This document shows, one piece after another, positions 17,210-26,162 of a DNA stretch of 38,567 nucleotides; within the stretch, counting starts at the first letter, position 1, and the number at the start of each line of letters is the position of its first letter. Position numbers and translations under genes: made by a program. The notes under the pieces are model-generated. The model was not told where the DNA came from. It did not search any database and saw only the letters and a program-made list of their open reading frames with translations. The stretch covers positions 1-38,567 of the forward strand of contig JAKSJO010000023.1 of the NCBI GenBank assembly GCA_024398125.1. The letters are read 5' to 3'. Source of the stretch: Bacteroidales bacterium (GTDB lineage Bacteria > Bacteroidota > Bacteroidia > Bacteroidales > UBA932).

Positions 17210-19828
17210 ATGACTTCAAAGGAAATCCGCCAGAAGTTTCTGGACTTTTTCGCATCGAAGGGACATACCGTTGTACCTTCGGCGCCGATGGTCGTTAAGG
17301 GCGACCCGACTCTCATGTTCACCAACGCAGGAATGAACCAGTTCAAGGACATCTTCCTCGGCAACACTGCCAAGAAGTACGACAGGGCTGCAGATTCACA
17401 GAAGTGTCTCCGCGTCAGCGGCAAGCACAACGACCTCGAGGAAGTAGGACACGATACCTACCACCACACAATGTTCGAGATGCTCGGCAACTGGAGCTTC
17501 GGTGACTATTTCAAGACCGAGGCTATCGACTGGGCATGGGAGCTCCTCACCGAGGTTTACGGAATCGACAAGAATATCCTCTATGCGACAGTGTTCGAGG
17601 GTTCGGCCGAGGACGGCACTTCGCTTGACGAAGAGGCAAAGCAGGCTTGGCTCAAGTATCTTCCTGAGGACCGCATCCTCCTTGGAAACAAGCATGACAA
17701 CTTCTGGGAGATGGGCGACACCGGCCCTTGCGGCCCTTGCTCGGAGATCCACGTCGATATCCGTACTCCAGAGGAGAAGGCAAGCGGCATCCCTGGCCGC
17801 GACCTCGTCAACAAGAGCGACCCTCATGTCATCGAGATCTGGAACATCGTGTTCATGCAGTACATGCGCATGGCAGACGGCCATCTCGAGAGCCTTCCTG
17901 CAAAGAACATCGACACCGGGATGGGCTTCGAGCGCCTCTGCGCCGTGCTTCAGGGCAAAAACTCGAACTACGACACAGACGTATTCTCAGGAATGCTCGG
18001 CAAGATCGGCGAGCTCTCGGGACGCAAGTATGGCGAGGACCAGAAGACAGACGTGGCAATGCGCGTGATCGCAGACCACATCCGTACAATCAGCTTCGCA
18101 ATCGCTGACGGACAGCTTCCTTCAAATGCCAAGGCAGGCTACGTCATCCGCCGAATCCTCCGCCGCGCCGTACGTTACGGATACACCTTCCTCGGTTTCA
18201 ACGAGCCGTTCCTCTGCAGACTCCTTCCTCAGCTCATCGCCGACATGGGAGAGGCTTACCCTGAGCTCCCTGCACAGCAGAGACTCATCGAGAACGTCAT
18301 CCGCGAGGAGGAAATGGCATTCCTCAAGACTCTTGACCGCGGTATCTCGCTCATGGACGAGTATATGGCAAAGTCAAAGGAGACCAAGGTCATCGCTGGC
18401 GAAGACGCATTCAAGCTCTATGATACCTTCGGCTTCCCTATCGACCTCACAGAGCTCATCGCTACCGAGAACGGATACACAGTCGATCTCGAAGGTTTCA
18501 AGGTTGAACTCCAGAAGCAGAAGGACCGTGCGCGCAACGCAACTGCCAACGAGTTCGGCGACTGGGTTGAATACCACGCAGGCGAAAGCGAGTTCGTGGG
18601 ATATGACAATACTTCAGTAGAGGGTGCCCAGCTCCTCAGACAGCGCCAGGTCAAGCAGAAGAACAAGGAAATGCTTCAGCTCGTATTCGACCAGACTCCG
18701 TTCTACGGAGAGATGGGTGGTGAGGTCGGCGACACCGGCTACATCGTATCGGAGAGCGGTGAGAAGATCGCCATCACAAACACTGTGAAGGAGAACGGTC
18801 TTACAGTCCACATCGCAGAGAAGCTTCCTTCAGACCCTACCGAGACATTCACTCTCGTGGTTGACGCCGAGCGCCGCCAGAAGATTGCAAACAATCATAC
18901 CTGTACCCACCTCCTTGACGAGGTTCTCCGTGAAGTTCTCGGAACACATGTCGAGCAGAAGGGTTCATACGTATGCGACGGATACCTCCGCTTCGACTTC
19001 AGCCATTTCGAGAAGCTCACCGAGGCTCAGGTACGTGAGGTCGAGCACAAGGTGAATGCCCTCATCCGTGCAAACTATCCACTCGTGGAGAAGAGAGACG
19101 CTACCATGGACGAGGCAAAGGCCATGGGCGCAATCGCGCTCTTCGGCGAGAAGTACGGCGACCGTGTACGCGTAGTCAACTTCGGACCTAGCACCGAGCT
19201 TTGTGGAGGTTGCCATACTTCCGCTACCGGTAACATCGGCTACTTCCAGATTACCGGAGAGTCGGCTATCGCAGCTGGTATCCGCCGTATCGAGGCTGTT
19301 ACCGGCGAGGCCGCAGAAGGCCATTCAGAGGCTGCCCAGGACGCACTTCGCGCTGCAAAGGCATTCTTCAACAATGTCCCAGACCTTACCGGTGCCATCC
19401 AGAAGCTCATCAACGAGAACGCCGAATACAAGAAGATGGCGGACGAGCTTGCAAAGCAGAAGGCTGCAGGCTTCGCACAGGAGCTCAAGGACATGGCCAA
19501 GGAGATCAACGGCATCAATGTCATCAGTCTCTGTCAGTCAGGCGTGAACTCCGCTATGCTCCGCGACGCTGCAATGATGCTCCAGAAGGAACTTGCCAAT
19601 ACCGCAGTTGTAGCTGCAATCGAGGCTGACGGCAAGCCACAGCTTCTCGTAATGTACACAAGCGACCTCGTCGCTGCAGGAAAGAACGCCGGCAAGGACA
19701 TCCGCGAGGGTGCAAAGTTCATCCAGGGCGGCGGTGGCGGCCAGCCGGGATTCGCAACCGCAGGCGGACGTAACGCCGAGGGTCTCAAGGACGCTCTCGA
19801 GGCTCTTGTCGCTGCTGCGGCAAAGTAA
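17210..19828 (+). CDS. alaS: Alanine-tRNA ligase
   Basis: 872 residues, the usual length. Charges tRNA-Ala. The N-terminal class II core starts [16 protein letters not shown] and holds the [14 protein letters not shown] motif 2 region and the [10 protein letters not shown] segment. The editing domain has the zinc ligands HTCTH and CGGCH. The C-terminal DHHA1 domain ends in the glycine-rich [14 protein letters not shown] segment. It probably starts a long plus-strand transcript; the next gene begins 27 bases later. Confidence 0.98.
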   Translation: MTSKEIRQKFLDFFASKGHTVVPSAPMVVKGDPTLMFTNAGMNQFKDIFLGNTAKKYDRAADSQKCLRVSGKHNDLEEVGHDTYHHTMFEMLGNWSFGDYFKTEAIDWAWELLTEVYGIDKNILYATVFEGSAEDGTSLDEEAKQAWLKYLPEDRILLGNKHDNFWEMGDTGPCGPCSEIHVDIRTPEEKASGIPGRDLVNKSDPHVIEIWNIVFMQYMRMADGHLESLPAKNIDTGMGFERLCAVLQGKNSNYDTDVFSGMLGKIGELSGRKYGEDQKTDVAMRVIADHIRTISFAIADGQLPSNAKAGYVIRRILRRAVRYGYTFLGFNEPFLCRLLPQLIADMGEAYPELPAQQRLIENVIREEEMAFLKTLDRGISLMDEYMAKSKETKVIAGEDAFKLYDTFGFPIDLTELIATENGYTVDLEGFKVELQKQKDRARNATANEFGDWVEYHAGESEFVGYDNTSVEGAQLLRQRQVKQKNKEMLQLVFDQTPFYGEMGGEVGDTGYIVSESGEKIAITNTVKENGLTVHIAEKLPSDPTETFTLVVDAERRQKIANNHTCTHLLDEVLREVLGTHVEQKGSYVCDGYLRFDFSHFEKLTEAQVREVEHKVNALIRANYPLVEKRDATMDEAKAMGAIALFGEKYGDRVRVVNFGPSTELCGGCHTSATGNIGYFQITGESAIAAGIRRIEAVTGEAAEGHSEAAQDALRAAKAFFNNVPDLTGAIQKLINENAEYKKMADELAKQKAAGFAQELKDMAKEINGINVISLCQSGVNSAMLRDAAMMLQKELANTAVVAAIEADGKPQLLVMYTSDLVAAGKNAGKDIREGAKFIQGGGGGQPGFATAGGRNAEGLKDALEALVAAAAK

Positions 19829-19855
19829 ATCATACCTCAAAAGGACTGCATACAA

Positions 19856-22303
19856 GTGAAGAGACTTGACCGCTTCATATTGAAGAACTTCACGGTGGCG
19901 TTTCTCGCCATCCTCTTCGTCGTGGTCTTCATCATGATGATGCAGTTCCTCTGGGTATATATCGACGAACTGGTCGGCAAGGGACTTGGACTTAAGGTCA
20001 TCCTTGAGTTCATGGGATGGGGAGCGTGCATCATGCTTCCTGTCGAGATTCCGCTTGCGACCCTTCTCGCCTCGATGATGGTCATCGGCCAGATGGCCGA
20101 GAACGTCGAGCTCACTGCGATAAAGGCTTCGGGCGTGTCCCTGCTCAGGGTCATGGCCCCGGTCTTTGCGGCTTCCGTCATCATCTGCATCAGCGCCTAT
20201 TTCGTGTCGAACAACCTGGTTCCCGTGGCTTACAACAAGGTCTACACCCTGAGGGACGACTTTGGCAAGACCAAGGACGAGATCAAGATTCCGACAGGCA
20301 TCTTCTATGACGGAATCGACGGTTATGTCCTCAGGGTTGATGACCGCGACGATGACAAGGGCATGATGTACGGAGTGATGGTCTATGACCACAGCTCGCA
20401 TAAGGGCAACATCAGCCTGACCATGGCCGATTCGGCAAGCCTGAGGATGTCGAAGGCCAAGGACTACCTTACCTTTACGTTGTATTCCGGTACAAATTAC
20501 CAGGAGGACAACGTCATGGAGCGCAGGGATACATCCCTGGAGCTCAACAGGACCAGCTTTGACAGGCAGGAACTTCTCATCATGCTGGAGAATTATGCCT
20601 TCGAGAAGTCTGATTCCAGCAGATTCGGAGATCAGGTCAAGTCAAAGCGCAATGGTCTGCTTATACACGAAAGGGATTCGCTTTCGCTTGTTGCCCAAGA
20701 GGCCAGGGAGAAGCATTACCGCAACCTGATGACCATGGAAGGACTGAACCGTCCGGCACAGCTGGACACCTCCTGGAGTCAGAAGGGTCTTGCCGACTTC
20801 CATGACGATGAGTTCCTCGTATGGGACAATCTGGACCATAAGCTCGGCTCGATGCGTCTTGCGGCAGGCAGGGCAGAACAGCTGGCTGCCAGACTGGAGG
20901 ATTACAACAGGGAGGTTTATGACTGCATGTATTTCCTTCCGAAGATGAGTCTGGATATCATGCGAAAGTTCGCAGCGGCTTTCGCCTGTCTTATCCTGTT
21001 CTTCATCGGAGCTCCGCTCGGTTCATTTGTGCGGCGTGGAGGTCTGGGCGTGTCGGCAATCATCTCGGTGCTGTTCTTCGTCCTTTATTGGGTAATAGAC
21101 ATCTCTGGCCAGAAGATTGCACGTGATGGAGGAATGAACCCTGCCCTGGGGGCCTTCATAGCGTCGCTGGCCCTGATGCCTATAGCAGGCTTCCTCGTGT
21201 GGAAGGCAGTCCACGATTCATCCATGTTCAACTTCGACCAGTTCAAGATGGCGTGGAGAAAAACAAAAACAAAGATAATGTCAGTGTTCAAGAAACCTAG
21301 AATCGTATACATGGGTACGCCGGACTTTGCCGTCGCACCTCTCGATGCCCTCATCCAGAAGGGCTATGACATAGTGGGTATCGTGACCGTGGCGGACAAG
21401 CCTAGCGGCCGCGGACTGAAGATGAATGAAAGCGCAGTCAAGAAGTATGCTGTTGAACACAATATCCCTGTGCTCCAGCCTGTGAAACTCAAGGATCCCG
21501 AGTTCCTTGAGGCACTTGCAACTTGGAAGGCCGACCTCTTTGTAGTCGTGGCGTTCCGCATGCTTCCGGAAGAGGTATGGCGCATGCCTCGCCTCGGAAC
21601 CTTCAACCTGCATGCAGCGCTTCTGCCTCAGTACCGTGGAGCCGCGCCTATCAACTGGGCCGTCATCAACGGTGAGCGCATAACAGGAGCGACTACGTTC
21701 ATGATCGACAAGAATATCGATACCGGCGGAATCATTTTCCGTCAGGATTACAGGATAAAGGACAGCGACAACGCCGGCGATGTGCATGATGCCCTCATGG
21801 AGATCGGCAAGAGGCTTGTATGCGATACTGTCGAGGGCCTCATTGAAGGCAATGTCGAGACACGTGTACAGCGCAGCTTCATCCAGGGCTCCGAGGAACT
21901 CCGCCCTGCACCGAAGCTTACACGCGAGCTCTGCAACCTTGACTGGAACGACACCGCTGTCAATGTCCGCAACCTCATACGCGGCCTTTCACCATATCCG
22001 ACTGCATACACTGAGATTGAAAATGCATCCGGAGAGAGACTCAGCATGAAGATATTCCGCGCCGAAATCGCGTCGGAAAGCCAGTATGACGCTGCATCGG
22101 CGCCGGGAGCCATCATGAGCGACGGCAAGAACTGGCTGACTGTCCGTACAGCCGACGGCGCACTCCGCCTCGAGGACATCCAGCTCTCGGGCAAGAAGCG
22201 CATGGAGATCGGCGCATTCCTTCTCGGCTTCCGTGAACCACAGTCATGGAAGGCAATCTGCGGTACATCCCGCGCCGTGAAGGAGGCAATAGGAACAAAC
22301 TAG
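19856..22303 (+). CDS. fmt: LptF/LptG-type permease fused to methionyl-tRNA formyltransferase
   Basis: One open frame of 815 residues joins two proteins that are normally separate. Residues 1-474 are a YjgP/YjgQ (LptF/LptG) lipopolysaccharide-transport permease: N-terminal membrane helices with RFILKNF and MPVEIPLATLLASM-like segments, a soluble middle domain, and three further helices at about 355-465. Residues 475-815 are Fmt, which formylates the initiator Met-tRNA: MGTPDF, N584, H586 (NLHAALLPQYRGAAP) and D622 (IDTGG), plus the LSPYPTAY segment. Start is GTG 19856. The join is a Lys-rich WRKTKTKIM; the Met codon at 21278 has an A-rich upstream region and could start Fmt on its own. In the +1 frame the same bases read TAATG, so a single extra A in the A-rich run would turn two coupled genes into this fusion. 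Confidence 0.88.
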   Translation: MKRLDRFILKNFTVAFLAILFVVVFIMMMQFLWVYIDELVGKGLGLKVILEFMGWGACIMLPVEIPLATLLASMMVIGQMAENVELTAIKASGVSLLRVMAPVFAASVIICISAYFVSNNLVPVAYNKVYTLRDDFGKTKDEIKIPTGIFYDGIDGYVLRVDDRDDDKGMMYGVMVYDHSSHKGNISLTMADSASLRMSKAKDYLTFTLYSGTNYQEDNVMERRDTSLELNRTSFDRQELLIMLENYAFEKSDSSRFGDQVKSKRNGLLIHERDSLSLVAQEAREKHYRNLMTMEGLNRPAQLDTSWSQKGLADFHDDEFLVWDNLDHKLGSMRLAAGRAEQLAARLEDYNREVYDCMYFLPKMSLDIMRKFAAAFACLILFFIGAPLGSFVRRGGLGVSAIISVLFFVLYWVIDISGQKIARDGGMNPALGAFIASLALMPIAGFLVWKAVHDSSMFNFDQFKMAWRKTKTKIMSVFKKPRIVYMGTPDFAVAPLDALIQKGYDIVGIVTVADKPSGRGLKMNESAVKKYAVEHNIPVLQPVKLKDPEFLEALATWKADLFVVVAFRMLPEEVWRMPRLGTFNLHAALLPQYRGAAPINWAVINGERITGATTFMIDKNIDTGGIIFRQDYRIKDSDNAGDVHDALMEIGKRLVCDTVEGLIEGNVETRVQRSFIQGSEELRPAPKLTRELCNLDWNDTAVNVRNLIRGLSPYPTAYTEIENASGERLSMKIFRAEIASESQYDAASAPGAIMSDGKNWLTVRTADGALRLEDIQLSGKKRMEIGAFLLGFREPQSWKAICGTSRAVKEAIGTN

Positions 22304-22312
22304 GATTACGAT

Positions 22313-23329
22313 ATGTCCGAACACGAGAAACTGCATCTTGACAAGTACATGCTCAATCCGGAGACTCTTATGTATGAGCCTCTGGAGAGATCGCTCAAGA
22401 CGCGCTTCCTGAAGACCATACTGGTCATTCTGGCAAGCGTGGCCTTGGCGTGGCTGTACTTCTGGATCTATGTTTCCGTGCTTGGCAATGATTCCCCAAA
22501 GCTGGCGATGCTGAAGAAAAACAACGCCCGCTGGGAGTCGAAGCTGGAACTCCTGAACCACAGGATGGACAGATGCGAGGAGATTCTCGATGGTCTCGAG
22601 CTCCGTGACGAAGGCGTCTACCGTTCCATTTTCGGTCTTGGAGAGATATCTTCGGACCTGAGGCATGGCGGCCTTGACGGCGAGGCTAGCTTTGCCGGTC
22701 TGGATCGCAGCGTTGCCGGAAGCAAGCTTGTCGCGACCTCGGACCGTCTGGATAATCTTCTCAAGAGCGTCTCGGTCCAGAGCAAGTCTCTGGATGAGAT
22801 TTCTCTGCTCTCCAAGAGGGCTGGAGACATGGCTTCCAGCATACCAGCGATTCCTCCGATGAATCCGGATCCGAAGCTATATACCTTCACCAGCCGTTTC
22901 GGCTACCGTTCAGACCCTCTCGGAGGCCATACGGCTTTCCATTCAGGTGTGGACTTCTCGATGAAGAAGGGCAATCCGGTCTATGCCACCGGCGATGGCG
23001 TGGTAGAGCTGGTAGACTTCAAGTTCACCGGCTACGGCAATGAAGTCGTGATCGACCATGGATTCGGATACAAGACCAGATATGCCCACCTCAGTGTCAT
23101 AAATGTGGCTGAGGGAATGCAGCTGAAAAGGGGAGACTGCATAGGCGAGTCCGGCAATTCAGGCAAGACTTCCGGACCTCATCTCCATTATGAAGTCTAT
23201 TATCGCGGAGCGGCGATCAATCCTGAACCTTTCTTTGACCTGGACATGTCTCCGGAGGAGTACAAGACCATGGTCCGCATGAGGGATGAATCATCGGTTG
23301 CCGTCCTGCACAAGACAAAAAGACGTTGA
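22313..23329 (+). CDS. M23-family (LytM) peptidase, membrane anchored
   Basis: 338 residues. A cytoplasmic N-terminus of about 30 residues is followed by one membrane helix (about 33-57), a coiled-coil region and a C-terminal M23 domain. Zinc and catalytic residues are complete: H210 and D214 (FHSGVDF), H290 and H292 (GPHLHYEV). M23 enzymes cut peptidoglycan cross-links or activate other hydrolases in the periplasm. It starts 9 bases after the fusion gene and ends just before a second M23 gene of similar design. Confidence 0.94.
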   Translation: MSEHEKLHLDKYMLNPETLMYEPLERSLKTRFLKTILVILASVALAWLYFWIYVSVLGNDSPKLAMLKKNNARWESKLELLNHRMDRCEEILDGLELRDEGVYRSIFGLGEISSDLRHGGLDGEASFAGLDRSVAGSKLVATSDRLDNLLKSVSVQSKSLDEISLLSKRAGDMASSIPAIPPMNPDPKLYTFTSRFGYRSDPLGGHTAFHSGVDFSMKKGNPVYATGDGVVELVDFKFTGYGNEVVIDHGFGYKTRYAHLSVINVAEGMQLKRGDCIGESGNSGKTSGPHLHYEVYYRGAAINPEPFFDLDMSPEEYKTMVRMRDESSVAVLHKTKRR

Positions 23330-23333
23330 GGCT

Positions 23334-24224
23334 ATGTGGAAGCTGGTAAAGAAAATACTTGGCTATCTGGCCGTCACGATATCGCTCGCCATATTCTACT
23401 ATGTGGTGTTCGCATACTTTGTCAGTACGGATACTGAAAAGCGTCTCATTGCCGAGAACCGCATGTATGCCGAGGCACTCCCTAAGCTGGTCGAGGAAGC
23501 AGCACTCATTGAAGATGCTGTCGAGGGCCTGACTCTGCGGGATGACCATATCTATCTTGAGGTGTTCAATGCGAACGCCCCGATTCCGGATCCTGCCAAT
23601 CCTAACGAGTATGTGAATGTGGCGGACAGTGTAGCGGAGCACAGGATTGCAAGATATACCGAGCGTAAGCTTGACAAGGTGTTCGAGAATGCCTCCGCAG
23701 TGGAAGCAAACTTCATAAAGATAATGGAGAAGCTCCAGCATGGTGCGGATTCCCTCCCTCCACTGAGCCTTCCGCTGAAGGATGTTTCATACGCCCAGGT
23801 GGGAGCATCCCTTGGAAGCAAGGTGAATCCTTTCTACAAGGTTGAGGTCCAGCATGACGGTCTGGATCTGCTTGCACAGCAGGGAGCACCGGTGTATGCA
23901 TCGGCAGATGGCGTTGTGACGGATGTCATACGTTCAGCCAAGGGCCGCGGCAATCAGGTCGAGATCACTCATGACGGAGGATACGTGACCCTCTATGCAC
24001 ATCTTGGCAGCATCAAGGTAACGAGAGGCCAGAGAGTAAGCCGCGGAAAGGAAATCGCGACCGTCGGCATCAGCGGCAGCTCGTTCGCTCCTCACCTGCA
24101 CTATGAAGTGCACCATAACGGTGTGGTTCTCGACCCTGTGAACTGTCTCTTTGCGTCACTTGACGCCAATGAGTACGCGAACTTTATGTATATGGCATCC
24201 AAGATTGGTCAATCCCTGGATTAA
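23334..24224 (+). CDS. Second M23-family peptidase, membrane anchored
   Basis: 296 residues. One membrane helix at about 8-29, a helical spacer and a C-terminal M23 domain with all residues present: H174 and D178 (QHDGLD), H254 and H256 (APHLHYEV). I chose ATG 23334, four bases after the stop of the previous gene, because the 16 residues upstream in frame overlap that gene and precede the membrane anchor. It is a paralogue of the preceding peptidase, with the same layout and a shorter N-terminus. Confidence 0.93.
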   Translation: MWKLVKKILGYLAVTISLAIFYYVVFAYFVSTDTEKRLIAENRMYAEALPKLVEEAALIEDAVEGLTLRDDHIYLEVFNANAPIPDPANPNEYVNVADSVAEHRIARYTERKLDKVFENASAVEANFIKIMEKLQHGADSLPPLSLPLKDVSYAQVGASLGSKVNPFYKVEVQHDGLDLLAQQGAPVYASADGVVTDVIRSAKGRGNQVEITHDGGYVTLYAHLGSIKVTRGQRVSRGKEIATVGISGSSFAPHLHYEVHHNGVVLDPVNCLFASLDANEYANFMYMASKIGQSLD

Positions 24225-24233
24225 GATATATTT

Positions 24234-24551
24234 ATGGCAAAGACATTCTATACGATCGGAGAGACTGCAGAACTCCTTGGACTCAATGTGTCGATGGTTC
24301 GATACTGGTCAAATGAATTCCCCAGGTTCGTCAAGCCTGAGCGCAATGCAAAGGGCAACAGACTTTACAGGGAATCTGACATTGAAGCGCTTAAGCGTAT
24401 CGATTACCTTGTGAATGTAAGGAAGATGACTCTGGAGGGCGCCCGCAAGGCTCTTGGAGCCGAGAGAACTTCAGTGGATAGGGAAGGAAGGGTTCTTGAG
24501 ACGCTCAAGGACATCCGTGAGCAGCTTCTTGAGGTACGTAAATCACTCTAG
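24234..24551 (+). CDS. MerR-family transcriptional regulator
   Basis: 105 residues. The N-terminal winged helix-turn-helix has the MerR pattern (YTIGETAELLGLNVSMVRYW, then NRLYRESDIEALKRI), followed by a short dimer helix. There is no C-terminal ligand domain and no cysteine pair for metal or redox sensing, so the signal is unknown. It sits between the M23 pair and nif3, an order I know from other Bacteroidales. Confidence 0.92.
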   Translation: MAKTFYTIGETAELLGLNVSMVRYWSNEFPRFVKPERNAKGNRLYRESDIEALKRIDYLVNVRKMTLEGARKALGAERTSVDREGRVLETLKDIREQLLEVRKSL

Positions 24552-24552
24552 C

Positions 24553-25332
24553 ATGAAAGTAAGGGAAATCGCATCGGCAGTGGAGTCGTTCGCTCCGCTC
24601 GGCCTCCAGGAGAAATGGGACAACAGCGGTCTTGCAATAGGCTCGCCTGATGCCGACGTGCATGGTGTGCTGGTCGGATTCGACTGTACTCCTGAACTCA
24701 TCGAGGAGGCAATCCGTGTCGGCGCAGACATGGTCATCACACATCATCCGCTGATCTTCGGAGGACTGAAGAAGATCTGTCCGGAGGACCCTGTCGGCAA
24801 GGCGGTGATGATGGCTGTATCCAATGGCATCTCTGTGTATGCCGCGCATACCAATGCAGACAAGGTCATAGAAGGAGTCAGCGGCGCCATGGCGCGCCGT
24901 CTTGGACTGAAGGACATCAAGGTTCTCGATGATGACGGAGCCGGCCATGGACTTGGTGCCGTCGGAGTCCTTCCATCTCCCTTGAGCTTTACCGAGGCTC
25001 TGGAACTTGTCCGCTCGGCCTTCGGGCTGTCCGTCGTCCGCTGTTCCCGTCCTCTTGACTGCAAGATCGAGAAGGTCGCCATGTGCGGAGGTTCCGGCTC
25101 GTCCCTTATCACTGCGGCCCAGGCTGCCGGCGCGCAGCTTTATCTCTGCGGAGATGTGTCTTACCATCATTTCTTTACATCCGGTGACTTCATGATCATG
25201 GACATCGGACATTTTGAGAGTGAAGTCGAGATAGCCGAGATTTTATTTTCTCTGATAAGGAAAAATTTTCCTAACTTTGCCGTTCATATGAGTTCCGATA
25301 TTCGGAACGCTAACCCGATATATTATTTCTAG
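24553..25332 (+). CDS. Nif3-like dinuclear metal centre protein
   Basis: 259 residues of the DUF34/NIF3 (YbgI) family, annotated as GTP cyclohydrolase 1 type 2 homologue. Metal ligands are visible: H64 and H65 (ITHHPLIFGG), D103 (HTNAD), H220 and E224 (DIGHFESE). The cellular role is unsettled. ATG 24553 is one base after the merR stop; longer in-frame starts overlap merR and are not credible. Confidence 0.93.
   Translation: MKVREIASAVESFAPLGLQEKWDNSGLAIGSPDADVHGVLVGFDCTPELIEEAIRVGADMVITHHPLIFGGLKKICPEDPVGKAVMMAVSNGISVYAAHTNADKVIEGVSGAMARRLGLKDIKVLDDDGAGHGLGAVGVLPSPLSFTEALELVRSAFGLSVVRCSRPLDCKIEKVAMCGGSGSSLITAAQAAGAQLYLCGDVSYHHFFTSGDFMIMDIGHFESEVEIAEILFSLIRKNFPNFAVHMSSDIRNANPIYYF
25247..25279 (+). 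promoter_or_regulatory. Internal promoter before the zinc-ribbon gene
   Basis: TAACTTTG at 25272-25279 fits TAnnTTTG exactly, with TTTC at 25247-25250, 21 bases upstream, in place of TTTG. It lies in an AT-rich patch inside the 3' end of nif3, 59 bases before the next start codon. Confidence 0.5.
25292..25308 (+). repeat. Perfect inverted repeat in a short leader
   Basis: GTTCCGA and TCGGAAC are perfect 7-bp arms with a 3-base spacer. The repeat is just downstream of the TAACTTTG box and about 30 bases before the start of the zinc-ribbon gene, while also coding for the end of Nif3. It could be an operator or a leader hairpin. Confidence 0.5.
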
Positions 25333-25338
25333 AAAGAT

Positions 25339-26151
25339 ATGGCAACCAAAAAAATCACTAAAGTCGAGACTCCGATCGACCAGAGGGAAACCTTCGTCTC
25401 CCTCCAGAAGACCTTTGCTGACTCTGATCTGAGCGTAGAGGAGAAACTCAAGACTCTCTACGAACTCCAGAAGGCCGATACCGAGATCGACAAGATTCTC
25501 CAGCTCCGTGGCGAACTTCCTGGTGAAGTAGCTGCGCTTGAGAAGGAGATCGCCGACATGAAGGAGCAGATTGAGAAGGAGTCCGCTATGGTAGAGGGCT
25601 TCACTGCCAATATCGCTGCTGCAAAGGAAGAGATCGTTGAGCTTGACGCTCAGATCGTAAGCTATCGCAGCCAGCTCGAGAACATCTCAAACAGCCGCGA
25701 ATACGATTCGATCAGCAAGGAGGTTGAGAACCTTGACCTTCTCCGCCAGATTGCCGAGAAGAAGATCAACGAGTCCAAGAGCGCCATCCTCGACAGAAAG
25801 ACAAGGATCGAGGATATCAAGGACAGAATCTCTATGCGCGAGGAGGACCTTGACGCAAAGAAGAAGGAGCTTGAGGTGATCGTTGAGTCTACTTCCAAGG
25901 AGGAGGCTACCCTTCAGGCTCGCCGCAAGGCATGTGCAGACAAGATCGATGCACGTACCATCAGCGCATACGACCGTATCCGCGCCAGCGTACACAACCG
26001 TCTTGCAGTCGTTTCTCTCTACAATGGCGACAGCTGTGGTGGCTGCTTCAGCACCGTCACCCCACAGCGCCGTGTTGAGATCGCATCGAACAAGAAGCTC
26101 ATCATCTGTGAGCATTGCGGAAGAATCATCGTAAATCCGGACTTTGAATAG
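25339..26151 (+). CDS. Coiled-coil protein with C4 zinc ribbon
   Basis: 270 residues. A long charged helical region (about 30-215, with heptad-like Leu/Ile spacing) forms a coiled-coil hairpin. It is followed by a zinc ribbon with C233, C236, C257 and C260 (CGGC and CEHCG). This is the CT398-like/zf-RING_7 family often found next to Nif3. Binding to RNA, DNA or protein partners has been proposed for relatives; the exact role here is not known. Confidence 0.92.
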   Translation: MATKKITKVETPIDQRETFVSLQKTFADSDLSVEEKLKTLYELQKADTEIDKILQLRGELPGEVAALEKEIADMKEQIEKESAMVEGFTANIAAAKEEIVELDAQIVSYRSQLENISNSREYDSISKEVENLDLLRQIAEKKINESKSAILDRKTRIEDIKDRISMREEDLDAKKKELEVIVESTSKEEATLQARRKACADKIDARTISAYDRIRASVHNRLAVVSLYNGDSCGGCFSTVTPQRRVEIASNKKLIICEHCGRIIVNPDFE

Positions 26152-26162
26152 GAGACCGGTAT

